Assembly (NCBI RefSeq): GCF_943736995.1
Contig: NZ_CALSFT010000002.1
Location: 62,001 to 126,000, forward strand
Reading direction: 5' to 3'
Length of the DNA stretch: 64,000 nucleotides
From: Sporosarcina sp. Marseille-Q4943
Lineage (GTDB): Bacteria > Bacillota > Bacilli > Bacillales_A > Planococcaceae
Shown here: positions 8,247 to 16,463 of the stretch, in pieces
Position numbering within the stretch: position 1 is the stretch's first letter
How the letters are laid out: the number at the start of each line of letters is the position of its first letter
Made by a program: the position numbers and the translations under genes
The notes under the pieces: model-generated
What the model was told of the DNA's origin: nothing
The model's database searches: none
The model's input: the letters and a program-made list of their open reading frames with translations, nothing else

Positions 8247-8330
8247 TTTGGACACTCTCCGTTCGCATATTATTGTTATCTTAATCCAAACATGCTCATT
8301 AGATTGTGTCCACTTTTTATACTACCTGCA

Positions 8331-8396
8331 CCTACGTCCAAAGCAAGCGCATCCGCGTCCAAAGTGAGCTATCCTGGGCTCAAAGCAAGCACCCTG
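8331..8396 (+). repeat. 21-bp 'CCAAAG' array, last three units
   Basis: Units begin at 8334, 8355 and 8376 (cores ACGTCCAAAG, GCGTCCAAAG, GGGCTCAAAG). CCTA at 8331-8334 is the IS3 target duplication. Nothing repeat-like follows after about 8400. Confidence 0.88.
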
Positions 8397-8486
8397 GTAT
8401 TGCATTGGCGTTAGAATGACAGAGTGCTGCCAACAAGTGGCGGCTTTTAAAATTTTATATAACCCACCGTTGTATAATCTTTATAC

Positions 8487-8515
8487 TTGATATACTTTTT
8501 ATATCGATATATACT
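8487..8515 (+). promoter_or_regulatory. Promoter of the HxlR gene with a palindrome in the spacer
   Basis: TTGATA (8487-8492), a 17-base spacer and TATACT (8510-8515) form a good sigma-A promoter. The perfect palindrome TATATCGATATA (8500-8511) lies in the spacer and overlaps the -10, a likely autoregulatory operator for the adjacent HxlR-type protein. Confidence 0.65.
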
Positions 8516-8526
8516 GAAATTAATCA

Positions 8527-8889
8527 ATGGAGGTGGTACCCATTAAAGTATGTCCCTATTTAGAATCGTGTTTCGAAATTTTGGGAAGGCGTTGGAACGG
8601 GCTCATTATTCATTATTTGTCGATTTGCCCCGAGTTCACTGCTCATTTTTCCGATATGAAGCGTGACTTGCCTGATATTACCCCTCGGTCGCTTTCAATG
8701 AAATTGACCGAACTCGGTGAACATGGCTTAGTCGTAAAGAAAGTGACAGAAGGAACTCCTGTCATCATTTCGTATCATTTGTCCGAGAAAGGACAACAAC
8801 TCGCCCTCGCTTTGGAGCCAATTCACGCTTGGGCACAGCAGCATATTGAACTTGATGTATCCGATCAAACAAAAGAAAAGGGGAAGTAA
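8527..8889 (+). CDS. HxlR-family regulator with an N-terminal cysteine pair
   Basis: This is a MarR-like winged-helix regulator of the HxlR family. The typical N-terminal block CPYLESCFEILGRRWNG carries two Cys residues, as in the redox- or quinone-sensing YodB type, followed by the wHTH (LPDITPRSLSMKLTELGEHGLV) and the wing/strand (EKGQQLALAL). The ATG at 8527 has no ribosome site before it. A perfect GGAGGTGG lies at 8529-8536, inside this frame, and points to an ATT at 8542 as a possible rare start, giving a protein that begins right before the CPYLESC block. It is co-transcribed with the DsbA-like gene 1 base downstream, which it probably controls in response to thiol stress. Confidence 0.85.
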   Translation: MEVVPIKVCPYLESCFEILGRRWNGLIIHYLSICPEFTAHFSDMKRDLPDITPRSLSMKLTELGEHGLVVKKVTEGTPVIISYHLSEKGQQLALALEPIHAWAQQHIELDVSDQTKEKGK

Positions 8890-8890
8890 A

Positions 8891-9820
8891 ATGGAAAAAA
8901 ACAATCCTATGATATGTGATATGGCAACAGGTATATGTGGGCCAGCTGGGGACGACGCGGGTACAATGGAATTCATCGATTTGTCAGCACCGAAAAAAAC
9001 GATTGACCTTTATTATGTAACCGATCCGATCTGCTCGCATTGTTGGGCATTGGAACCGGTACTCCGAAAATTTGTCCATCAATACGGACATTACTTCAAT
9101 ATGCACGCGCTTATGGGTGGATTACTTGAGAAATGGGGGGATGATCCGGTCGATTCTGCAAACGGGATATCAGGACCGTCTGATGTCGCTGGTCACTGGA
9201 GGGAAGTCGGTGAACATTCGCGCATGCCGATCGATGGAACCGTTTGGTATGATAACCCGATCTCATCTTCTTTTATTCCTTCTCGGGTCTACAAGGTGAT
9301 TCAAGGCAACCATCCTGAGCTAGCTAATACATTTTTACGCCGGGCGAGGGAGGAACTTTTCGCATTCAATAAAAACATTGCACAAGACGATGTCTTAATC
9401 GATATTGTCAATCAAGTTGGGCTGGATGGGGAGGCAATCGTTTCGCAATCCAAGCTTCCGGAAGCAGACACTAAATTACATGAAGACTTCCAGCTCGTCC
9501 GCCAGTTAGGTGTCCGTGGATTTCCGACAATCGTCATGATGAATGAAGAGAAAAAAGGCGTTCGGATTGTCGGTGCACGCACTTTGGAAGATTACTCGAA
9601 TGCACTACAACGATTGCTGCCAGATGAAACGATCGAACCGGAACGACTTTCGGGGTTAGGTCAATTGCTTCAAGAGGAAAAATTATTGTTCTCACGCGAA
9701 ATCGAAGAATTTTATTCGATTGATAAAAGTGAAGTAGAGACATTTGCACAGAAACAATTGCCGCAAGATACTTACAACGTTAGTGAGATTCTTGGCGAAA
9801 AATACATTCATCTAACATAA
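8891..9820 (+). CDS. DsbA-family thioredoxin-fold protein (SpxH/FrnE-like)
   Basis: This cytosolic DsbA-superfamily protein has 309 residues. The redox motif CSHC is in DPICSHCWALEP near residue 42, an insertion of helices follows, and the cis-Pro loop is RGFPTIVMM. The N-terminal CDMATGICG adds two more Cys. It has no signal peptide, so a cytosolic role in disulfide chemistry or as an adaptor related to SpxH/YjbH is more likely than extracellular folding. ATG 8891 follows AAAGGGGAAG and starts 1 base after the hxlR stop. The pairing with a Cys-containing HxlR regulator suggests a thiol-stress unit. A terminator follows directly. Confidence 0.82.
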   Translation: MEKNNPMICDMATGICGPAGDDAGTMEFIDLSAPKKTIDLYYVTDPICSHCWALEPVLRKFVHQYGHYFNMHALMGGLLEKWGDDPVDSANGISGPSDVAGHWREVGEHSRMPIDGTVWYDNPISSSFIPSRVYKVIQGNHPELANTFLRRAREELFAFNKNIAQDDVLIDIVNQVGLDGEAIVSQSKLPEADTKLHEDFQLVRQLGVRGFPTIVMMNEEKKGVRIVGARTLEDYSNALQRLLPDETIEPERLSGLGQLLQEEKLLFSREIEEFYSIDKSEVETFAQKQLPQDTYNVSEILGEKYIHLT

Positions 9821-9824
9821 TACT

Positions 9825-9855
9825 AAAAGCGGCTCCTCAACAGGATGCCGCTTTT
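9825..9855 (+). terminator. Rho-independent terminator after the DsbA-like gene
   Basis: The 9-bp stem AAAAGCGGC/GCCGCTTTT has a 13-base loop and a T-rich 3' side. Confidence 0.85.
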
Positions 9856-9956
9856 GTTATGATTTAGCACTTCCGTTTTTTTCGAAATGGGAGGGGAATT
9901 CTAAGGTAGCAGCAATCATGAGGAAGGAGAGGAAGCGGTTAAAAAGGTAGAAGGAA

Positions 9957-9994
9957 TAAAAGAAGTGTGCCGGGTCACAACTTGCACACTTCTT
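9957..9994 (-). terminator. Rho-independent terminator of ogt
   Basis: On the minus strand the stem AAGAAGTGTGC pairs with GCACACTTCTT and is followed by TTTATT. It lies 19 bases beyond the ogt stop. The bases between 9856 and 9956 hold nothing recognisable. Confidence 0.8.
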
Positions 9995-10012
9995 ACAGTT
10001 TTCTGTCCCGAC

Positions 10013-10525
10013 CTATTTTTCAAGATTCAATAATTGCTTCTTCATTTCCAAACCACCCCGAAAGCCGGTCAAACTCCCATCTTTCCCGACGACGCGATGG
10101 CAAGGAACGGTGATCAAAAGCGGATTAGCTCCAATTGCGGCTCCGACTGCGCGTACAGATTTCGGATTTTGGATCCTTTCCGCTATATCCGAATAGGAAA
10201 CCGTCTGTCCATACGGTATTTCAAGCAAAGCTTTCCAGACGGATCGTTGAAACGGGGTCCCATGCAGATCCAGTGGTATTGTAAACTCTTTCCGTTTACC
10301 TTCCATGTAGTCAATGAGTTCTCCTGCATACGGCTCCATGACATTCGTGTCTTCAAGCAGACGATGCGTAGGAAGTCGTTTCTTCGTCCAATCAGCAAGC
10401 TCATCGAATGGTGCATCGTGCGGGCCGGCATAGCAAAGCCCTTCCTTCGTTGCAGCCATGTATATATTCCACTTCCCATAGTTCAACAGCATCCAATAGA
10501 CGATATCTTCATTGTTTTGCTCCAT
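10013..10525 (-). CDS. ogt: Methylated-DNA--protein-cysteine methyltransferase
   Basis: This suicide repair enzyme removes methyl groups from O6-methylguanine. It has 170 residues: an N-terminal ribonuclease-H-like domain and a C-terminal DNA-binding/active-site domain (FQRSVWKALLEIPYGQTVSYSDIA). The acceptor Cys is in PCHRVVGKDGSLTGFRGGL. ATG 10525 follows AAGGAGG. It is a single gene with its own terminator. Confidence 0.95.
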   Translation of the reverse strand: MEQNNEDIVYWMLLNYGKWNIYMAATKEGLCYAGPHDAPFDELADWTKKRLPTHRLLEDTNVMEPYAGELIDYMEGKRKEFTIPLDLHGTPFQRSVWKALLEIPYGQTVSYSDIAERIQNPKSVRAVGAAIGANPLLITVPCHRVVGKDGSLTGFRGGLEMKKQLLNLEK

Positions 10526-10664
10526 ATGCTAAACCTCCTTCTAGCCTTGTCATTGTGCTTATTATACCTTCTATCTAGATGTAAAAGATATGCTGCGTAC
10601 CGCTTGCGTTGATTAAAAGTGATAAGGAAGGGGTAAAGAATCAAATAGATCGGAGGTCATTTGA

Positions 10665-11162
10665 ATGAAAAAAATTGGTACATTATCATTTGCCGGTGCG
10701 CTATCTCTCATGTTGATCGGCTGTGGTGCGGATGGCCAAAAAGAAGAGCCAACCGCAAAAGAGGAGACTCCTGTGGATGTAAAAGAAGAGACTATAAAAG
10801 AGGAGACTCCTGCGGACATGCTGCAAAATATGGATGAACTAGATTATGTAGAATTTGAATTGGAAGTTGAATATGCAGGCGATCACGAGTACGAAGCGGA
10901 ACTCGAGACGAAAAGCGTAGGCACTGTTATAGCTAAAATTGAAGATGAATTGAATCATGTCAGGAAAGATGGAACAGAGGCATTCGATGAGTTGTATCCT
11001 CTTGTTCAAAAGTTGACAATCACACAGCAAACGAACAAGGATGAAGCGATTGCAGAAGTATTGAAAACCTTCAACCTGCCGACTGACTATACAAAATTTG
11101 ATCTGGAAATCACATTTAATGATGGAACGAAAATAGAATTTGATGACAAAACAAATAAATAA
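10665..11162 (+). CDS. YusW-like lipoprotein
   Basis: This is a predicted membrane-anchored extracytoplasmic lipoprotein of 165 residues. The signal peptide ends in the lipobox LMLIGC with Cys20. A Lys/Glu/Pro-rich linker (about residues 24-50) leads to an acidic domain that resembles the YusW-like family, including EFELEVEY and the C-terminal FDLEITFNDGTKIEF. Its function is unknown. It has a GGAGG ribosome site and its own terminator, so it is probably monocistronic. The family name is from memory. Confidence 0.75.
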   Translation: MKKIGTLSFAGALSLMLIGCGADGQKEEPTAKEETPVDVKEETIKEETPADMLQNMDELDYVEFELEVEYAGDHEYEAELETKSVGTVIAKIEDELNHVRKDGTEAFDELYPLVQKLTITQQTNKDEAIAEVLKTFNLPTDYTKFDLEITFNDGTKIEFDDKTNK

Positions 11163-11173
11163 AGCTCTTCTAG

Positions 11174-11203
11174 CAAACGTGAGTCATATCACGTTTGTTT
11201 TTT
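11174..11203 (+). terminator. Rho-independent terminator after the YusW-like gene
   Basis: The stem CAAACGTGA/TCACGTTTG with a 6-base loop is followed by a T-rich run. Confidence 0.88.
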
Positions 11204-11229
11204 GTTTCGAGGTAACGGTCGATGAATAC

Positions 11230-11271
11230 TTGCTTATTATTGAAAAATCCAATATTATAGGGGTATAGGGT
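11230..11271 (+). promoter_or_regulatory. csoR promoter with CsoR-type half-sites
   Basis: TTGCTT (11230-11235), a 17-base spacer and TATTAT (11253-11258) form the promoter. Immediately downstream is ATAGGGGTATAGGGTATG, with GGGGTAT typical of CsoR operators. Copper-responsive autoregulation is inferred. Confidence 0.6.
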
Positions 11272-11297
11272 ATGTAAGCGAATCGGGGGTGATACGT

Positions 11298-11585
11298 ATG
11301 TCCGAAACGATAAAGAAAACGGTTCAACCGAATAAACAACAGTTATTAAATCGACTGAAACGGATCGAAGGGCAAGTGAGAGGCGTCCATCAAATGATCG
11401 AGAATGACCGATATTGTGTAGATATCCTGCACCAAATCAGTGCTATCCAGTCTGCCATGAACAAGGTTTCGCTAGCCCTATTGGAAGATCATACGCATCA
11501 TTGCGTCGTGAAAGCGATAAAAGGGCAGGATGGCGAGGCGGCGATCCAAGAACTGATGAGCGTCATGAAAACGATGACCAAATAG
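11298..11585 (+). CDS. csoR: Copper-sensing repressor CsoR
   Basis: This all-helical copper-responsive repressor has 95 residues. Counting from ATG 11298, Cys40, His65 and Cys69 reproduce the C-x24-H-x3-C spacing of the copper(I) site. The LLNRLKRIEGQVRGVHQMIE block is the family signature. The start is chosen because GGGGGTGAT lies 5 bases upstream; the GTG at 11289 is inside that site. It heads the csoR/copZ/copA cluster, whose gaps contain CsoR-like operators. A paralogue with different ligands lies at 58895-59158. Confidence 0.93.
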   Translation: MSETIKKTVQPNKQQLLNRLKRIEGQVRGVHQMIENDRYCVDILHQISAIQSAMNKVSLALLEDHTHHCVVKAIKGQDGEAAIQELMSVMKTMTK

Positions 11586-11601
11586 TCGCAAAACCAATTT
11601 C

Positions 11602-11631
11602 TTGGCATACCTTCGAGGGGTATGGTATATT
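11602..11631 (+). promoter_or_regulatory. copZ promoter with CsoR operator between -35 and -10
   Basis: TTGGCA (11602-11607) and TATATT (11626-11631) are 18 bases apart. The pseudo-palindrome CATACCTTCGAGGGGTATG (11606-11624) fills the spacer and matches CsoR operators of Bacillus and Staphylococcus in shape. Confidence 0.8.
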
Positions 11632-11664
11632 GAAAAATATAATGTGTAGGGAGGTTTGTTCAAC

Positions 11665-11865
11665 ATGAAAGAAGTGCTAAAAGTAGAAGGAATGTCATGC
11701 AATCATTGCGTCAATTCAATTGAAAAAAGCGTAGGAAGCTTAACTGGCGTTTCTGCGGTTGCAGTTGATTTAGGCAAAAAGGAAGTATCTGTCGAGTTTG
11801 AAAACGAAGCGACGTTGCAGCAAATCAAAGAAACGATTGAAGATCAAGGCTATGACATCGCTTGA
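11665..11865 (+). CDS. copZ: Copper chaperone CopZ
   Basis: This 66-residue heavy-metal-associated domain carries copper(I) to CopA in the cytosol. The metal site is GMSCNHC near the N-terminus. ATG 11665 has GGGAGG about 10 bases upstream. It is followed by copA after 123 bases that contain two further CsoR-like dyads, so copA may have a separate control. Confidence 0.95.
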   Translation: MKEVLKVEGMSCNHCVNSIEKSVGSLTGVSAVAVDLGKKEVSVEFENEATLQQIKETIEDQGYDIA

Positions 11866-11881
11866 TTGAAAGCATTCCGCT

Positions 11882-11898
11882 TACACCACGTGGGGGTA
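11882..11898 (+). promoter_or_regulatory. CsoR-like dyad between copZ and copA
   Basis: TACACCACGTGGGGGTA is a pseudo-palindrome with TAC/GTA arms and a C/G-rich centre like the sites before csoR and copZ. No clear -35/-10 pair surrounds it. Confidence 0.4.
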
Positions 11899-11957
11899 TT
11901 GAGCGGTTGGAGAAGGGGTTATGCGTCAATCGTATAATCCTTCTTTTTTCAAATAAA

Positions 11958-11987
11958 TATACCCCCGCCATGTATGGGAGGGATATA
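11958..11987 (+). promoter_or_regulatory. Imperfect dyad covering the copA ribosome site
   Basis: TATACCCCCGCCAT and its approximate complement ATGGGAGGGATATA face each other, matching at about 11 of 14 positions. The right arm contains the copA Shine-Dalgarno GGGAGG just before the ATG. In RNA this would fold over the ribosome site; in DNA it resembles a CsoR operator. Confidence 0.45.
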
Positions 11988-11988
11988 A

Positions 11989-14400
11989 ATGGCAACAACA
12001 GAAAAAACCTTAAAAATTAACGGGATGACTTGTGCGGCATGTGCGAACCGGATTGAAAAGGGTTTATCTAAAATAGAAGGCGTCGAAAAGGCGAATGTCA
12101 ACTTTGCAATGGAGAACTCCACAATCGTTTTTGATCCAGATAAAACGAATGTCGATGAATTCAAGTCAAGGATTGAAAAATTAGGTTATAGTGTTACCCC
12201 GGATAAGACTGAATTTGATGTGTCAGGCATGACATGTGCGGCTTGCGCAACGAAAATTGAAAGGCGCATCAATAAAATGGATGGAGTTTCAAATGCTACG
12301 GTCAATTTTGCACTTGAGACACTGACTGTCGATTATGACAGTGGGCAAACAAGCCCTACCGAAATGATGGCAAATGTGAAGAAAATGGGTTATGAATTGA
12401 TTCCGAAATCTGATGGCAAGGAAAAGTTGGACCATAAGGAACAAGAAATCAAGAATCAATACCGGAAAGTCATCTTCTCCGCAATTCTTACCTTGCCGTT
12501 ATTATGGACGATGGTGGCGCATTTTGAATTCCTATCTTTCCTTTACTTGCCGGCAATCCTTATGAATCCATGGGTACAGCTGGCACTTGCGACGCCTGTC
12601 CAATTTATCGTTGGCGCACAGTTTTATAAAGGTGCCTATAACTCATTGAGAAACTTAAGTGCGAATATGGATGTGCTAGTTGCGCTTGGAACGAGTGCTG
12701 CCTATTTTTACAGTCTTTATTTAACCTTCGAATGGTTGAACGCGGGCAGTGTCGGTCATCCGGAGCTGTACTTTGAAGCATCCGCTGTCATTATTACACT
12801 CATCGTTCTCGGTAAATTATTTGAAGTGCGTGCCAAGGGGAAAACGAGCCAGGCGATTCAAAAACTTCTCGGCTTGCAGGCAAAAACTGCACGAATTCTG
12901 AAAGATGGCGTCGAACAAGAGATTCCCATCGAAGAAGTGGTGACCGGGGACATCATCCTCGTCAAACCAGGTGAAAAAATACCTGTCGATGGAGCAATCA
13001 TCTCTGGTGAATCGGCGATTGATGAATCGATGATTACGGGTGAAAGTATTCCAGTCGATAAGGTTGTTGGAGACTCTGTCATTGGCGCTACCATTAATAA
13101 GAACGGATCGTTGCAAATTAAAGCGACGAAAGTCGGGAAAGATAGCGCATTATCGCAAATTGTCAAAGTGGTCGAGGAAGCGCAAGGCTCAAAAGCGGAA
13201 ATTCAGAGGTTGGCGGATAAAATATCGGGCATCTTCGTTCCTATCGTTGTCGGAATCGCAATTCTGACGTTCCTCATCTGGTATTTTGTCGTAACACCAG
13301 GTGATTTCCGATCATCACTCATTCCGACCATTTCCATTTTAGTTATTGCATGTCCGTGTGCGCTCGGTTTAGCAACACCGACGTCGATCATGGCTGGTTC
13401 GGGTCGAGCTGCTGAAATGGGATTGCTCTTCAAAGGCGGCGAGCACCTTGAAAATACACGCTCCATTGACACAGTTGTCTTAGATAAAACAGGAACTGTT
13501 ACAAAAGGTCAACCAGCATTAACGGATATCATCGTGTCTGAAGGATTTGCTGAACAAGATGTATTGCAATGGGTTGCATCAGCAGAGAACCAATCTGAGC
13601 ATCCATTGGCACAGGCGATTGTAACGGGTGCCAAAGAAAAAGGCATTGAACTGATTGAACCAGAAGCTTTCAAAGCGCTTCCTGGATACGGAATTGAGGC
13701 GGAAGTTGCCGGAAAGCAACTGTTTGTAGGAACGCGAAGATTAATGCGCAGCCGCGACGTAGCCCTTCACGATAGTGAATCCATAATGGTGAAGATGGAG
13801 AACGAAGGGAAAACGGCGATGCTCATCGCAGTCGACGGGAAACTCGCGGGTGTTGTCGCGGTTGCGGATACTGTGAAGGAAACGTCCAAAGAGGCGATCC
13901 GAAGAATGCAGGAGCTCGGTCTCGACGTCATTATGCTAACGGGAGACAACCAACATACTGCAGAAGCCATCGGGCGGCAAGTTGGATTGACGCATATTAT
14001 TGCAGAAGTTCTTCCTGACCAGAAAAGCGATAAAATCCAGCAATTGCAAGCCGAAGGGAAGAAAGTCGCGATGGTCGGCGACGGCATCAATGACGCACCG
14101 GCACTTGCTATGGCGGATATCGGTATGGCTGTTGGGACAGGGACGGATATTGCGATTGAAGCGGCTGACGTTACGCTCATGCGCGGCGATCTGAACAGTG
14201 TAGCAGATGCATTTATCATGAGTCGGAAAACGATGCGCAACATTAAGCAGAACTTGTTTTTCGCCTTCTTCTACAATACGATCGGCATACCAGTAGCCGC
14301 AGTTGGCCTGTTAGCCCCATGGGTTGCGGGCGCTGCAATGGCATTCAGCTCAGTATCAGTCGTACTGAATGCGCTTAGGCTGCAACGAGTGAAGTTGTAA
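11989..14400 (+). CDS. copA: Copper-exporting P1B-type ATPase CopA
   Basis: This 803-residue membrane pump expels copper(I) using ATP. Two N-terminal metal-binding domains (GMTCAACAN near residue 12 and GMTCAACA near residue 80) are followed by eight predicted membrane helices. The transmembrane site is CPC ([12 protein letters not shown]), the phosphorylation site is DKTGT, the hinge is [10 protein letters not shown], and SEHPLAQAI is the HP motif. The length is normal for two-domain CopA. It sits behind csoR and copZ and ends at a strong terminator. Confidence 0.96.
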   Translation: MATTEKTLKINGMTCAACANRIEKGLSKIEGVEKANVNFAMENSTIVFDPDKTNVDEFKSRIEKLGYSVTPDKTEFDVSGMTCAACATKIERRINKMDGVSNATVNFALETLTVDYDSGQTSPTEMMANVKKMGYELIPKSDGKEKLDHKEQEIKNQYRKVIFSAILTLPLLWTMVAHFEFLSFLYLPAILMNPWVQLALATPVQFIVGAQFYKGAYNSLRNLSANMDVLVALGTSAAYFYSLYLTFEWLNAGSVGHPELYFEASAVIITLIVLGKLFEVRAKGKTSQAIQKLLGLQAKTARILKDGVEQEIPIEEVVTGDIILVKPGEKIPVDGAIISGESAIDESMITGESIPVDKVVGDSVIGATINKNGSLQIKATKVGKDSALSQIVKVVEEAQGSKAEIQRLADKISGIFVPIVVGIAILTFLIWYFVVTPGDFRSSLIPTISILVIACPCALGLATPTSIMAGSGRAAEMGLLFKGGEHLENTRSIDTVVLDKTGTVTKGQPALTDIIVSEGFAEQDVLQWVASAENQSEHPLAQAIVTGAKEKGIELIEPEAFKALPGYGIEAEVAGKQLFVGTRRLMRSRDVALHDSESIMVKMENEGKTAMLIAVDGKLAGVVAVADTVKETSKEAIRRMQELGLDVIMLTGDNQHTAEAIGRQVGLTHIIAEVLPDQKSDKIQQLQAEGKKVAMVGDGINDAPALAMADIGMAVGTGTDIAIEAADVTLMRGDLNSVADAFIMSRKTMRNIKQNLFFAFFYNTIGIPVAAVGLLAPWVAGAAMAFSSVSVVLNALRLQRVKL

Positions 14401-14402
14401 AG

Positions 14403-14447
14403 AGTCGAGCCTCCTCAAGGGATACCTGGGGAGGCTCGACTTTTTTG
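14403..14447 (+). terminator. Rho-independent terminator after copA
   Basis: The 12-bp stem AGTCGAGCCTCC/GGAGGCTCGACT is followed by TTTTTT. The next 150 bases show no gene. Confidence 0.93.
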
Positions 14448-14598
14448 TTTTTAATGATTTTACAAGTTCATTGGGAAAAATTCGGGTGCGAATGTTAACT
14501 CTTCCTTTGAAATATGGTCTGAAAAAATGAATCTCCGAAGGATTCCTCTTTTTCCACTAAGATTAACACTCGGCTAGTTATTTAATTCTTAGCTTCTA

Positions 14599-15450
14599 CT
14601 ATAAAGAAATTTCCAATAGACACTTTTCAATACTCGTCTTTAAAGGTATTAATTCACGATTCGTATTAACCTTTATATAAAAACTTTTTAAGAATGCCTT
14701 ACAGTTAAAATACAGGAACCAATACTCTTCTTCCTCGATCAGTTCTTTTTGAGTTTTAAGTTCTATTGGTATATGTTGTAATAATGTTATTACATCTGCT
14801 TGTTTCAATCCGTTATTTATCATTTCTAGTATAGGAATTAATATCCTTTCATCTTCATTGTGGATATAAACACTAGTCGAAACCAATACCTTACTCCATA
14901 ATACTTTTAATATTTCTAAGTAATATTTCCTGTCTAATTTTGGACTTTTTACGAGTTCCTCAAAAGCGTCGGTTACATGAGCTATACTATGAGCCCAACC
15001 TTTTACAGAGATATATCCTCGTAAATCATTCTCCAAGTTAATATAATCGATTAATTTATCTTTTATTTTTAACATCATATCTTGGGGAAGAAAATTGTCC
15101 TCATTATCCCTATATAGAATAAGCGCTATTAATAGCGTAGTAAATGACCTTGTAAAAACAGAATCAGTTCCATTTTCCCCGATACCTTTAAATAACAAGT
15201 CACCTAAACACAATTCTAATAGTTCATCTAATAACTCATGCTCAAGTTGATTTTTTTCTCTAATTAATTGATAAAAAGAACTATAGATTAATTGGTCTCT
15301 TAGTTCACTATCAGTTGACCCGATGTGCTCAACCATAGATTGGACAATACAAACTATACTTTCTTCTTCCCAAGTTCTTCTCCCGCTCTTAATTTCCATT
15401 AAAATTTTTTTCAGTTCAGCCGCCTTCATTGGAACTTCTAAGCTTTCCAT
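14599..15450 (-). CDS. DUF2785-type protein of unknown function
   Basis: This is a soluble, helix-rich protein of 283 residues without signal or membrane segments. The central SFTTLLIALILYRDN and KGWAHSIAHVTDAFEELVKSP blocks resemble the DUF2785 family, whose function is unknown. ATG 15450 is preferred because AAAGGGGTGA lies upstream at normal spacing; the ATG at 15459 overlaps that site. The DNA is clearly more AT-rich than the copper genes, like the ABC genes that follow, which suggests separate ancestry. No operon partner on this strand. Confidence 0.7.
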   Translation of the reverse strand: MESLEVPMKAAELKKILMEIKSGRRTWEEESIVCIVQSMVEHIGSTDSELRDQLIYSSFYQLIREKNQLEHELLDELLELCLGDLLFKGIGENGTDSVFTRSFTTLLIALILYRDNEDNFLPQDMMLKIKDKLIDYINLENDLRGYISVKGWAHSIAHVTDAFEELVKSPKLDRKYYLEILKVLWSKVLVSTSVYIHNEDERILIPILEMINNGLKQADVITLLQHIPIELKTQKELIEEEEYWFLYFNCKAFLKSFYIKVNTNRELIPLKTSIEKCLLEISL

Positions 15451-15707
15451 ATCATTCACCCCTTTTCTACTATCACAAACTTGTTTCTATTTTAACATAA
15501 ATAACCAGTAGGGACGATTTTTATTTAATTGGATGTAGGGAAGGTGTCACAACAAACTTTACCTTTAACATAGCCTTGAAATTTAATAATAGGGTGTGAA
15601 AACAGGGGAGATAAAAGAGATGATTATGTGGAGAGTGTCGGCCTTTCAGACAGCGGGGGCTCAGTCAAACTAGTATAAAGAAGAAAACGTGAACACTGAG
15701 GTGAAAA

Positions 15708-16463
15708 ATGGCTAATAAAGTATTAGAAGTTAATGATTTATCTAAGATCTATAAAGGAGCAGAATATGAAGTGACTGCCCTAAACAAGGTCTCTTTTGAG
15801 CTGTATACCGGAGAACTTCTTGCTATTATGGGGACAAGCGGTTCAGGTAAGAGTACGCTATTGAACATATTGGGGGCACTTGACGAGCCGTCTAGTGGGA
15901 AAGTGTTTCTAAATGGAAAAGAAACGAAGGACTTTTTTAAGGAACCAAAAGCTACTCTCTATAGAAGGGATAATATCGGGTTTATTTTCCAATCCTTCAA
16001 TCTACTTAAGGATTTGACGGTTGCAGAGAATGTAGGGTTACCACTCATTTTAAAAGGCATGGAAAAAAAAGAAGTGGAACAAAAGGTAGATGAAATGCTG
16101 AGTCTTGTTGGACTCGCAAAATGGAAATTACATAGACCTATCCAACTCTCAGGAGGACAACAACAAAGAGTAGCTATCAGTAGGGCTCTGATCACTTCAC
16201 CCCCGATCGTATTGGCGGATGAGCTCACTGGGAATTTGGATTTCAATACCACTAAGGATATTTTAAATGTTCTAGTTGATATGAAAAATCGTTTAAATAA
16301 AAGCATTATTGTAGTCACTCATGATCCAAACGTTGCAATGTATTCGGATAGGGTCCTTTTTTTCCATGATGGGAAAATCGTCGATGAATACAAGTGTCAG
16401 GGTAACAATAATTTACAAAACATTTTAAAGAAATTCCAAAGAATAATGGAGATAGGCCAATGA
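15708..16463 (+). CDS. ABC transporter ATP-binding protein, MacB/LolD type
   Basis: This ATPase drives the FtsX-type permease encoded next to it. In order it shows Walker A GTSGSGKST, the Q-loop (IFQSFNLL), the signature LSGGQQQRVAISRAL, Walker B IVLADELTG and the H-loop VVVTHD. The FQSFNLL and DELTGNLD forms are typical of the LolD/MacB/FtsE group. The stop overlaps the permease start by 4 bases (ATGA), so translation is coupled. Substrate unknown; antimicrobial-peptide or lipoprotein-related export are family possibilities. Confidence 0.9.
   Translation: MANKVLEVNDLSKIYKGAEYEVTALNKVSFELYTGELLAIMGTSGSGKSTLLNILGALDEPSSGKVFLNGKETKDFFKEPKATLYRRDNIGFIFQSFNLLKDLTVAENVGLPLILKGMEKKEVEQKVDEMLSLVGLAKWKLHRPIQLSGGQQQRVAISRALITSPPIVLADELTGNLDFNTTKDILNVLVDMKNRLNKSIIVVTHDPNVAMYSDRVLFFHDGKIVDEYKCQGNNNLQNILKKFQRIMEIGQ

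Larger units (their letters stand above)
6943..8330 (-). mobile_element. IS3-family insertion sequence, copy 2, inverted (1388 bp)
   Basis: This copy has the same length, ends and predicted proteins as the copy at 3657-5044, in the opposite orientation. Its target duplication is CCTA (6939-6942 and 8331-8334), different from the ATAC of copy 1, so the two inserted independently. The copies are separated by 1.9 kb holding the IS256 element and repeats. They could recombine and invert that segment. Confidence 0.93.

Noticed and set aside
3657..8330. Composite transposon made of two inverted IS3 copies
   Set aside because: Each IS has its own 4-bp target duplication, and the outer flanks (ATAC and CCTA) differ. 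The cargo is only repeats and another IS.
8432..8458. Terminator-like hairpin after the last CCAAAG unit
   Set aside because: A 6-bp stem with G-U pairs and few T residues, and no gene upstream that would need it. Too weak to call.
10034..10612. Plus-strand 192-codon frame opposite ogt
   Set aside because: It is the antisense of a clear Ogt gene with the PCHRV active site; no ribosome site.
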